Of a DNA stretch of 64,000 bases, positions 33,564 to 44,606 are shown piece after piece. This DNA is from Ailanthus altissimus (Eukaryota > Streptophyta > Magnoliopsida > Sapindales > Simaroubaceae). The notes beneath the pieces are model-generated. The model saw only the letters and a list, made by a program, of their open reading frames with translations, was not told the DNA's origin and did no database searches. The stretch is from the NCBI GenBank assembly GCA_946807835.1, contig OX327693.1, forward strand, positions 8,635,501-8,699,500, written 5' to 3'. A program made the position numbers and the translations under genes. The stretch's first letter is position 1; the number at the start of each line of letters is the position of its first letter.

Positions 33564-35925
33564 ATTGATATTAGAGTCAAGTTATTCAGGGCATAGAACA
33601 GTAGTCAAAGCACTGTTCAGATAATTACTGTTTATATGGATACTGTTCAAATATATAGTACTATTATCAAAGCCTGATGTAATTGTATGAATGGTGCATG
33701 TCTAAGAAAGTTCTGTTAAAAGGGTTAATATTGCCTAAGGAGTCTGAATTTTAAGTGGGATTGTTGCGACCCTTCCAATATTTTCTGAAAACTTTCTTAG
33801 TGTACAATTCATATAAACAAACACATAGGCATTGTTACTGTGGTGGTGAAAGCGCTATTAAGAGTAACAACAAAACGGTCAGAGATTAACCTTGATGGAG
33901 TTTCATTCGAGTTATGAAGAGTTTAGAACTCTACAAGCTTACAATTTGAGATCAAGCTTGTCCAGTATTATTGAAGTCTTGCTGGCACAATGGGTGACCT
34001 TCAAGTAGTTGAAAGAATTAAGAAGCTCAATAATCAAAATTATAATACATGAGCGATATTGATTGAGTCTTACCTACAAGGCCAAGATCTTTAAGAGAAT
34101 ATTGGCAGAAATGAAGTAAAATAGTCAATAGATGAAGCCACTTTAAAGAAGTGGAAGGTAAAATCTAGTAAGACTATGTTCGCTATTAAGACCACAGTTG
34201 AAAAAGAGATGTTGGAGCATATGAAGAAGGTGAAGACACTAAATGAAGTATGGGACACTTTTGCATCACTCTTCTCAAAGAAAAATAACACATTACTACA
34301 GCTTCTAAAGAATGATATATTATCGATTGCACAACGCAACATGACGATCAACCAATACTTCATAAAGGTAAAGTCCTTGTACCACGGAATATCTGAGTTA
34401 GATCATATTGTTGCTATTGCTGAAACTAGAATGAAAAGGATTATCATCCATGGTTTAAGGTCCGAGTATAAAAGCTTTGTTACTGATGTACAAGGCTGGC
34501 CAACCCAACCATCTCTAATTGAATTTAAAATTTTATTTATTGATCAAGAAGCGATTGCTAAGCAAATAGGTAGGGTCTCATTAAAAGGCGACGAAGAAGC
34601 ACTCTACATCGACAAAAGGAAAAGTTGATTTAAATGACGTGTTGGTGAGGATTTAAAGGAGATGATGAAAAAATAAAGAGTCACCAACAAAAAGGTAGCT
34701 CACAGATAGAGGGAGCATGGAGAACTCATGGTAATGGTAGTTAATCTAAGAAAAAGAAAAAGTTTGAAGGAAAATACTACAATTATGAAAAAATCAAACA
34801 TATGGCAAAAGATTGTTGGTCCAAGAAAAGGTCTGTTAAGGGTAATGCTGCTACACCAAACTCAAAAAGGAAAAGTAATGATGAGTGGGATGCTAAAGCA
34901 TCTGTCGCTATAGAGGAAGAAGACCTATCACTCTCAGTGATAATGCCTTAACGGATTGACTATGAAAATAATTAAATCGTCGACTCAGGATGTTTAAATC
35001 ATATGACTGATGACGAAAAAAAACTGTAAGATATGATTAAGTACAAAAGAATTCACGTGGTGGTGACAACCAACAACTCAAGATTGCCTATAGTTCACAT
35101 CGGTAATGCAATACTTGCACCTTGTTACAATCCTAATAATGTAATACTTCAAGATGTTTATCATATCCCTAACATGAAATAGAATCTAGTGTCAGCATCA
35201 CAGTTAACATATTCTGAACACTATGTCTTGTTTGGTATACAAGATGTTAAGGTGTACTAAGATTTAAAAATTACGGGAACACCAATAATGAAAAGACGAG
35301 GACTAAAGTCAGTCTATGTACTATCTGTAGAGTCAGCTTATGTAGACAAGCTTGAAAGAATGAGACGATTGTGGCATGTATGATTGGGATATGTAAGTTA
35401 TCATAAGCTAAAAGTAATGATGAACAAGGCAATGCTTAAAGGTCTGCCTCAATTTGATGTTAGAGTGGATACAGTATGTGTGGGATGTCAATACGATAAG
35501 GTACATCAACTACTATATGAGGAGTCAAAGTTTAGAGCTAAGGAGCCATTAGAGTTAGTTCACTTTGATGTGTTTGGACCTATCAAGCAGTCATCAATTA
35601 GGGGAGAATATACATCTGATGCGCTCTCACAGTATCCTTGAGAAAATAAGATACGACATCAGTTTACATGTGCAAACACGCCATAATAAAATGGTGTTGC
35701 AGAAAGGAAGAATCAACATCTTGCAGAGATTTATAGAAGTATATTGCACGCGAAAAATTTATCAGGAAGATTTTAGGCCGAAGGAATGAAGATTGCAGCC
35801 CACATGATTAATAAGCTTTCACAACCAGGGTTAAGTTTATATCACCCTTTGAGAAGTTATGGGATATCAAACCTATAGTGATTCATTTTCGAGTATTTGG
35901 TATTAAGGTTTGTGCTTATGTGCCA

Positions 35926-38040
35926 TATCTGTTTGTATGAATATTTATTTATAATATTTATATAATGAATATTTTATTAAATCGCTAATAACCCTTATTA
36001 AATGGTACTAAAGCTTGTAACACTATAGACATTGTATGATCTGAAGGAGTTTAGATATGGTTTTAAAAAGTTTAGACCAGTGTTAAGAGTTAGCAATGCT
36101 GAGAGTTATAAATACTAAGAGTTAGCATTGTTAAGAGTTAGTAGGTTATAAGAGTCAGCGAGATCTAAAGAGTTAGAACCCTGTCTATAATAGGACAAAG
36201 ACCTGAGAGTATTTGTAATGACATAGTTGCAAAGAGTTGCAAAATGTGCTAAAAAATGTCATTATGTAAGTATGTTCTCAAACATAGTATTTCTGATCTA
36301 TGTTCACCAACGTGAGTCTATCAGTGAATCATTATTATATAGATCAGTATATGTCTATATCTGTATTGTACAGATGATTGTTGTTAACTGACCATGAGCT
36401 TAATGGAAGTTCGTATAGACATACAGGTTTTCAGTTATGATTGAATACTGAATAGATTCACATGGACCCCAATAGATATCCTATGAATCTGTCATGGGAA
36501 GGTCCTCTCGAGGTGAGTAGTATTCTTGGTCCTTCGACTTGAGTGCCACGGTGGGCTTATGGGTGATCTACCATACTTTGGTTCCACGTATGTCATAGAC
36601 TTTTCATGGTCTAACCGCTACGTGTCGTTAGGTATGGTCCGATGCTCATGGAGTTCGATGTGGGTAGATACAGGATTCGCCAACTTATATAAGTGGGTTG
36701 TATATCCGATACTTCGAGATTATATCTTACAAAGTCTTATGGGTATGAGCAATGAACTTGGGAAAAGCGTTTCCCACAAAGTTGAACAATATAGCAAAAG
36801 TGTTTGCGTGTATTGTTCATTAAGATACGAATCTAGAGATAAGTTCACGAATGAAATTATGGAAATTTGATAATAATGATCTATATCCCACCCATCCAGG
36901 ATATGATGATGGAAGGATTATACGAATATGTTGTAATCTCAACATGTATGGTCTAACACGCTAATTTTCTATATTTATGATATGTGCGTAGGGCATTGAT
37001 CACGAACTTAGGGATTAGTTTCATTTGACGAATCAGGTGTGGACGTAGGGAGTCCCAATATGAAATGTACTCTTTGTGCACTTAGGCAACGTACCTTATT
37101 GAATAGTTTAATACAGTAAAATCCAACAATTTACTATAGTTAAGTTAACTAAAGTATATAGTTAAATAGTGAGACCCACTTTAAGTTAACTTGGTAACCT
37201 AGTAAGGACATAAATATAATTTCACTTAATGATTATTTAATTATTAAATAATTAAAATAAATACTTATTTATTTAATAGTTAAATAAATAATTTAACTTA
37301 ACTATGGTTAAAAGTTAACCATAAGGTTAAGTTAAGTTAACCTTAACCATAGTTAAGTTAGTTAACTAGGGTTAGATTATTTAAATATTTATTAAACTTA
37401 AAGATTAAGTTAAACTAACCTAAATAGGGTTAAATATTAACTATGATTAGGTTAAGTTAAATATAAATTCAAATTAAGTGAAATTAAATTCATTGTATAT
37501 ATTTGTAAAATGAAATAAAATTTAAGGGTTAATTTTATTTTTTGCTAAGTGATTGGCCAGCCATCTAAGAAAAAGAAAAGGAAAAATTATTTTCTTAATT
37601 TTAAATTCAATTGTTGAATTCATAATTAAATATTCTTTTTATTAAGCTTAAAATCAATAAGCAAAAATAAGTATTTGATTAATTGATTAAATGTTAATCA
37701 AAGGAAAATAAAAAATTTAAGTTTAGTTTGTTAAACTTTTTGCTGGATTAAAATACTGTCATTCTAGATAATTAATCCCACCATTATTGATTACTATAAT
37801 TGATCAAAGTTTGCATTTCAAGTGGACTTCAAGAATTTTAATCCAAAAACTTCAAGGGTTATTTCTTAATTTCGTTATTAATTTGATTAATATGTAATAA
37901 TTGTGTTTACTACAAATTTTTATACTTTCGCTATGTATGTATATGTATGAGATATGTATATTTTGTTGTTAAATATATAATACCACATGCATGCACCATA
38001 TATAAATCAAGACTCAACAATTGGTTGTATATGCTATATG
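35926..38040 (+). repeat. Dispersed repeat R, copy 1, inserted in copia integrase/RT linker
   Basis: Copia reading 'FGIKVCAYVP' ends at about 35925 and 'SSHLRNKFDKK' resumes at about 38050. The flanks share a gtttgt-containing stretch that may be the target duplication. The 35935-37135 part aligns with 60225-61455 in the same orientation, with a GC-rich conserved core at about 36490-36670. A 114-codon frame (36526-36870) is not preserved in the second copy. The tail (37140-38000) is simple AT-rich sequence. Element class unresolved (solo LTR or non-autonomous retroelement). Confidence 0.65.
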
Positions 38041-38986
38041 TTTGTGTCAAGTCACCTGAGAAACAAATTTGACAAAAAAGACAATCAGGTGTATCTTTGT
38101 TGGATATAATAACCAGCGCAAATGATGAAAATGTTGTGATCCTACTAGTGGGCGGTGCTATACATTAAGAAATGTTGTGTTTGATGAAACATCTTTATGG
38201 TGGTCGCCATAAAAGGAGGAGCTTTTAGATTCAAAAGAAATAGAAGAATGGTAACAACAAAAGATAGATGAGCAAATTGCTGAAATCTGACCGAGTCAAG
38301 AAGAACTTGATGATAGAAGCAGTAATGATAACACCAAGTAAAAGATAACTTAAAGTCTTTGGCAAACTGATATTTATCAACAACCAACAATGGAGGCTAA
38401 ATATGAAGGAGCAGCACCTGCAACCCTTCAATCTTATTCTCAAAGTTAATAAGAATACGAAAGTCTAATCCTAAATATGCTAATGCAGCTATGGCAAAAG
38501 AGAAAAATGTTAAGGAACCTAAGACTTTTAAAGAAGTATCACAGAGCTCTGAATGGATTAAAGTTATGGAAGAAAAAATCATAGCACTTGAGCAAAATCA
38601 AACTTCGGATTTAGTGTCAAGTTAAAGGATGTGAAACCTATATCTTGTAAGTGGGTATATAAGATCAAAAGACGTCCTAATGATCAGTGGAGAGATATAA
38701 AGCTCGGTCAGTAGCTCGAGGATTTTCTCAGCAATATGGGCTAGACTATGACGAAATATTTAGTCCAGTAGCCAAGATCACCACAATACGAGTTCTACTT
38801 ACACAAACAGCTAGCAAAGGTTGGATATTGTGGCAAATAAACGTGAAGAATGCTTTTTTACATAGAGAGTTGGATCGAGAGATCTATAGGATTTAACCAA
38901 TGAGATTTGAAAGCAAAGTACATTTTGATTATGTGTGTATGTCAAGAAATGCATTGTATGGATTAAAGTAAGCTCTAAGGGTGTGG

Positions 38987-39640
38987 TGATGAGAACTGGG
39001 TTGCCAAAAAAATCACAAGGTCCATTGAACATCCATGTGTGATGGGGAACGACAGCCCATGTGATATGAAGTCTCAATATTAATAGTTGTTAGTAGTTAT
39101 AAGTTAATATTAATTGTTATAATAAGTGCTAGCATTCCAAGTGCCTAATTTATTGGTAGTAGTTGGTAGTTAGTAGTTAGTAGTTTTAAGTTTTCATTAA
39201 TTGTTGTAATAAGTGCTGGAATCTCAAGTACCTAAATTATTGGTATTAGTTAGTAGTTAGTAGTTATAAGTTGTCATTAATTGCTATAATAAATGTTAAA
39301 TATCCCAATAAGTCTCTATAAATATATGAGATATAAGAGAGAACGAAAAATAAAATTGATGATATTAATGTTGAGAGTTTTCTTTTAAGTTCTTCAAAGA
39401 ACTTTTATTAGAACTTATCAAGATTTCATCTTGTGGCGTTCTTTTAGACTTATTACTCACATTTCTCATCTATTTTGAGTGTGGCGTCTACTATCTTCTT
39501 ATACCTTTGGTTCTTATCTCTTATAGATAACAGGTTAAGGTTTTTGTTTTTGTTTATATAAAAATATGAATTAGAACGATCCTTGGCAAAAGAACCTCAT
39601 TGAGCGTCGGGTCTCACTTTTCTTTGTGAGGTTCACATCA
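38987..39640 (+). repeat. 5' LTR of the nested gypsy element
   Basis: 654 bp, closely similar to 40980-41619. It includes locally repeated 'gttagtagttataagtt' units (three in the 5' LTR, two or fewer in the 3' LTR), which accounts for most of the length difference. TATA-like tataaatatatgag at about 39318. Confidence 0.9.
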
Positions 39641-41619
39641 TTTGGTATCAGAGCTTAGGCTCTAATCAGGTTTGAACTATCATTTTAATTTTTATTGATT
39701 GTTATTTCTTTTAAATCAGTAATTTTATTTTAGTTTGAAAAAAATTTGTATCCTATATCAAATTTCTTGTTTCTTCTTATTTGTTATTTAATCTAATTCT
39801 TCAAGTTCTCTTATTACATATAAAAAAAAAAGAGACAAATTTTTTTTTGATTCCATGGATTTCAAATTTACTTTTCTAAATTTAAAAAAAAAGAGTGAAA
39901 ACACGAGTGAAAGTTTAGTGAATCATTTTTTGTGTGAAACATGTGAGGGAGTATGCAAGGTTCTTTTTATTTTTCTAACTTTCTTTTGTAGTAAACATGT
40001 TAAACAACAAGGACAAAAATACTTCTGAAGTTATATCGAAAAAGGTTGATTTAAAGTTTCTCATGGAAGCTTTAATGGGAGAGATGAGGAAAATGTTGAA
40101 GTAGAGAGGGAGCAAGTTCATAAATGAATAGATAAACTTGAATCTAGTACACAAATGGTGTAGACACCTAGAGTTCATAAATTGTGAATTCAAGATAGGC
40201 GTGCTACCATGATGATGGCATTGATGTAGATGCTTGGGATAGATTGTTGAATCTGGCAAAGGAGGTAGACAAACAACTAAGTAGGAAGAGTTCTAGAGGA
40301 TATGGCCAAAACTCTAATTCCACATCATTTTTGAAACTGGATTGGAGTAAAAAAAATGAGCAAGCTGATTCTAATTTCTAAGCAGAACCAATTAAGGGCC
40401 AAAACGTGAAAGGCAGCCAAGGTCATATTGCATCTCAATGTCTAAATCAAAGTGCATTAATTCTAAACGATAACCATGTCATTGAAACTGAAAGCAAAAA
40501 GTCAGATGAAAAACCTATGCCAGCATTGAAAGATGCAAGTGATGGAATGAAGTAGTCAATATATGGTAAGCTGATGGTTACTAAGTGCACATTAAGTTTG
40601 CAAATCAAAGAAGATGAAAAGGAATTTGTTGATGTGTTTCCCAAAGAGATACCTAATGCTTTACCACTAATAAAGGGAATCGAGCATCAAATCAACTTTA
40701 TACTTAGAGCTTTAATTTTAAATATTACAGCGTATAGAAGTAATCCTAATGAGACAAAGAAACTTCAAAGACAGATGTGTGAGCTCATAAAGAAGAGGTG
40801 TACGTGTGTAAGAGCATAAATCATCCTACCATTCCAGTATTGCTTGTGCCTAAGAATGATAGATTGTGGAAGATGTGTGTTGATTTCTATGCTATTAAAA
40901 TTATCACTTCAAAATTTAAAAAAGTTGTATTTGAGCCCAGTAAAGATTTAAGGACAAATCATTTTTAAGAAAGGGAGAATGATGAGAACTAGGTTGCCAA
41001 AAAAAACACAAGGTCCATTGAACATCCATGTGTGATGGATAACAACAGACTATGTGATATGAAGTCTCAATATTGATAGTTGTTAGTAGTTATAAGTTAT
41101 TATTAATTGTTGTAATAAGTGCTATCATTCCAAGTGCCTAATTTATTGGTAGTGGTTGATAGTTAGTAATTTTAAGTTTTCATTAATTGTTGTAATAAGT
41201 GTTGGAATCTCAAGTGCCTAAATTATTGGTATTAGTTGGTAGTTATAAGTTGTCATTAGTTGCTATAATAAATGTTAGATATCCCAAGAGGTCTCTATAA
41301 ATATATGAGAGATGAAAGAGAATAAAAAATAGAATTGATAATATTAATGTTGAGAGTTTTCTCTTAAGTTCTTCAAAGAACTTTTATTAGAACTTATCAA
41401 AATTTCATCTTGTGGCGTTCTTTTAAACTTATCACTTAGACTTCTTATCTATCTTGAGTGTGACGTCTACTATCTTCTTATACCTCTAGTTCTTATCTCT
41501 TATAGATAACGGGTCAAGGTTCTTGTTTTTGTTTATATAAAAATTTGAATTAGGATGATCCTTGGCAAAAGAATCTCATTGAGCGTCGGATCTCACTTTT
41601 CTTTGTGAGGTTTACATAA
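38987..41619 (+). mobile_element. Ty3/gypsy element, internally deleted, nested in copia
   Basis: LTRs 38987-39640 and 40980-41619 (TGATGAGAACT... ending CA, mutated to AA in the 3' copy), perfect 5-bp target repeats TGTGG (38982-38986, 41620-41624), primer site TGGTATCAGAGC at 39643-39654 and a polypurine tract at about 40967-40979. The interior holds gag relics and, at 40574-40900, a gypsy reverse-transcriptase N-terminus ('VDVFPKEIPNALP', 'GIEHQINF', 'AYRSNPNETKKLQ'), then jumps to the 3' end; the rest of RT, RNase H and integrase is deleted. It splits the copia reverse transcriptase. Confidence 0.92.
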
Positions 41620-43546
41620 TGTGGTATGGTAAAATTAAATTTTTTTTAACACATGGTGGTTATTGTGTAGCATCAGCTGATTCTAACTTATTTGTCAAAG
41701 CTAATGAAAAGAAACTTGCAGTTGTGCTGGTATATATAGATGATTTAATCATCACTGGAGATGATGAAAAAAGAGATTCATCGAACAAGAGAGAATTTGA
41801 CGGTGCGCTTATAGTTGAAAAAGCATGGATAACTTAAGCATTTTCTTGGGCTTGAAGTCATTCGGACAAAAGAAGGAATTTTTCTAGGACAACAAAAATA
41901 TGCCAAAGATTTGTTGCAAAAATTTTGGGATGCTAAAATGCAAGCCTATCTCAACAATACTGAAAGCCAATGCCAAGTTGTGTAGTCATAAAGGAAGGGA
42001 TTTAAAAGATAGAACTATGTATCGATAACTAGTAGGAAGTCTAATCTATTTGACATTAACTCGACTAGACATTTCTTATGCAGTTAGAGTAATAAGTTGA
42101 TATATACAAAATCCTAAGAAGTCTCACTTAGAAGCAATTCGACGGATACTAAGATATGTGAGATGCACAATTGATTATGATCTCTTCTACAAGAAAGACT
42201 AAGATTGTAAAATAGTTGGCTATTGTGATGTTGATTATGCTGAAAACCATGACACACGACGTTCGACTATTGGGTATTTTTTCAAGATTAGTTCAGGGAT
42301 AGTCTCTTAGTACAGTAAAAGGCAACCAGCTATATCATTATCAACCACTGAAGTTGAGTATAGTGCAGCAGCAATAACAACACAAGAAAGTACGTGGTTG
42401 ATGCAATTGATAAAAGATTTACATTAGTCAAGAGATTATAAAGTGTCATTATATTGTAATAATCGATCAGCAATCTGCTTGACAGAAAATCTAATTTTTC
42501 ATGCAAGAACAAAGCATGTGGAGGTATATCATCATTTTATTCGAAAGAATGTTTTACAAGAAGAAATTGAATTGCTGTCTGTTAAGACAGAAGATCAAGT
42601 GGTTAATTTGTTCACAGAAAGCTTGGGTGCTGATAAGTTTAAAATTTTTTGAAACCAACTCAACATGGTCAAAAGAGTAGAAGTTGTGTTGAGAGGGAGT
42701 GTTAAAGAAATCAACACCAACTCAATTACATCAAATAAAAGAAAAAGATGAATAAAAGTTGACGGTTGGATGATATTAGTTGGAGAATTAAGAAGTTAGC
42801 TGGGGTATGGGAGTTAAATAAATTTGTGAAAAATATAATTTTCAGAATATTTTATTTTATAGTTTGAGTTACAAGGCCTATACTATAAATACTTCCTCCA
42901 TCATTTGGTGTAAGCAAGCAAGTTAAGAATAAATAGTTAATCAAGTATTTGATCAATTGTTTAGGGTTAAGAGTGTTAGAGAGTTGAGCAAATAATAAAC
43001 TCAACAAAAAGTGTAAGAGTGTTGAATTATAAGTGAGAAAGAACGAGAATTTTTAAATTTTATATTATAAATTTTGTATTTAGTGTATTAATAAAAGTGT
43101 TTCATTTATACTCCATTATGCTTAACAGCAGTCTCTGAAAAGTTTCACTTTCTTCAACAAAAATGACAACAGATTTATTGAGTTCGATGAACTGAGAGAA
43201 GCATTGCTAGATGACAATCTCGGTCCCAACAATGAGCAGATCATCAAGGACATTATGCGTGATGTTGACTTGGATTGTGTACTTACATCTGACTTTAAAC
43301 AAATACTTACTTGCTTAAAGCTTAACAATTTCTACTAATTTCGATAGTTATGTCTATTGTTTGTGTTAACAGGATGGTAGAATCGGTTATGAAGAGTTTC
43401 AGGCAATGATGAAGAATGACACCAACTGGAAGATGGCATCTTGGCAGTATTCAAGAGCCATGATGAGTGCATTGAGCGTCAAACTGTTCAAAGATAAATC
43501 AATGGAACTAACAAAGTCTATGAACATAAGGAAATCTATAGAGTGA

Positions 43547-44288
43547 GGAAATTCATGAAAATGAAGACTGACGGAACCAAAGATTGCCAAGGAGCCAGCT
43601 TAGACCTCCCCAAACAAATATTAATAATAAAAAAAAAAAAAAACAAAACGAGACGAAAAGATAGATGATGTGGTGTTCATGTAAAGATAACAAATGGGGT
43701 TTTAACAAAAGGATAAATAGTGAATATCATGTCGTGAAACAAAAGGATAATTTGTTTGATCATGAGATTATTATGAATTCAAAGACTGTAAGATGTGAAT
43801 GGGGGAGAAGCACCTTCAAATTGCCATGCCTATGTTATGCCAGATACTTCCCATGTAAAATCCCCTCTGGTTTGATTCTTCCCTTGCAGTTGAGATTATT
43901 AGTAGATGAGGATTGCTGCAGCTAGCACTGCTTTCAACTTCTTTGAATTTTTTTTTTTATATAAACAAAATGTCTTTCGATTCTGGTGTGAACAAAATAT
44001 AAATACTTAACCTGTTTTGCCAAATTGAAAGATTTTACACTCGCTCATTGTTTGAGCTGTTGCGAAATATGCCCACATAAAATAAATGTATTTCAAATGA
44101 GTGATTAGCAAACCCCAAATCGCAGAAGAGTGATTAGAATTGGTGCTCATAAATAGTTATATATAACCACAAGTTGCTGAAGCTCATAGGTAAATGACAA
44201 ACAAACTATATACAATAAACCACAATACTATGAAGCTCCACCAACAGTTCAATGAGAGGCTTTTTCTTTTTCCCCCTTCTTTTTCTTC

Positions 44289-44289
<1 letters not shown>
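43547..44289. other. Convergent intergenic region between CDPK pseudogene and ARI8-like gene
   Basis: Holds the presumed 3' flank of the CDPK relic (A-rich run at about 43628-43645) and the 3' flank of the ligase gene. An 86-codon plus frame (43665-43925) has no recognised motif and I do not call it. Nothing else seen. Confidence 0.5.
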
Positions 44290-44327
<38 letters not shown>

Positions 44328-44328
44328 T
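44290..44328. repeat. (ATT)n microsatellite
   Basis: About 13 uninterrupted TTA/ATT trinucleotides, roughly 280-315 bases downstream of the ARI8-like stop codon and possibly within its 3' untranslated region. A likely polymorphic marker. Confidence 0.9.
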
Positions 44329-44606
44329 TGCTTAGTCCATACTTACACAACCTTATACATGTTTAACAGCCTCCAAATCTCCAAAAGATTAAGAAAAAGA
44401 AAAAGAAAAGGTAATAAACACAAGATTACACAAGGAGCCACCAGGCATACTTTCCAACTTAACTCCCACGTTATCCGGAGCTTTGTCAAATGAGTTTCAT
44501 TTTGACACAAATCTCACAACGCAGAGGATTACAATTTTCCCGGAAAATGGTGAGAGAATGGATATTTACTGGGAAAGACCTCAAACTGAGAAGCTACAAC
44601 AGTAGA

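Larger units (their letters stand above)
33134..43127 (+). mobile_element. Ty1/copia retrotransposon, two LTRs, in a CDPK exon
   Basis: 5' LTR 33134-33563 and 3' LTR 42700-43127, both TGTTAAAG...ACA, with 5-bp target repeats acagt/gcagt. A mutated primer site (ttgatattagagtc) follows the 5' LTR. Gag 34176-34628 with UBN2-like sequence; zinc knuckle mutated near 34770 (cysteine lost, 'HMAKDC' kept); protease relic DSGCLNHM near 34985; integrase 35384-35900 with 'GVAERKNQH'; reverse transcriptase 38080-38980 and 41621-41836 ('[12 protein letters not shown]'); RNase H 42060-42650. Interrupted by a repeat at about 35926-38040 and a gypsy element at 38987-41619. Stops and frameshifts throughout; not autonomous. 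Confidence 0.9.
32588..43546 (+). pseudogene. Calcium-dependent protein kinase (CDPK) pseudogene, EF-hand half
   Basis: Pieces match the end of a CDPK: junction exon 32588-32698 ('NEKYAPNVNLGENV', 'FSFMNKFKKKVLR'), with TGA where the HPW tryptophan belongs; 32793-32958 ('VVADNLPDEQ', then after a frameshift 'MFDTDQNGDLALEELKDG', EF-hand 1); 33047-33133 ('VDGNEVLSYEEFVTISVHL', EF-hand 2); 43128-43278 ('FIEFDELREALLDDN', EF-hand 3, weakened loop); 43373-43546 ('DGRIGYEEFQAMMK', EF-hand 4 and C-terminus). Intron boundaries survive, so it was a normal gene. The kinase domain is missing and a copia element splits the third exon above. Pattern closest to plant group III CPKs (inference). Confidence 0.85.

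Noticed and set aside
36526..36870. 114-codon ORF
   Set aside because: Lies in repeat R; the frame is not kept in the second copy at 60.8-61.1 kb and has no recognisable domain.
37240..37480. Telomere-like or ordered satellite from repeated ttaagttaac words
   Set aside because: Words are irregular, are not the plant telomere repeat TTTAGGG, and represent low-complexity AT sequence in repeat R.
43665..43925. 86-codon ORF between the CDPK relic and the ligase gene
   Set aside because: No homology signal or motif; it lies in 3' flanking DNA and its length is compatible with chance.
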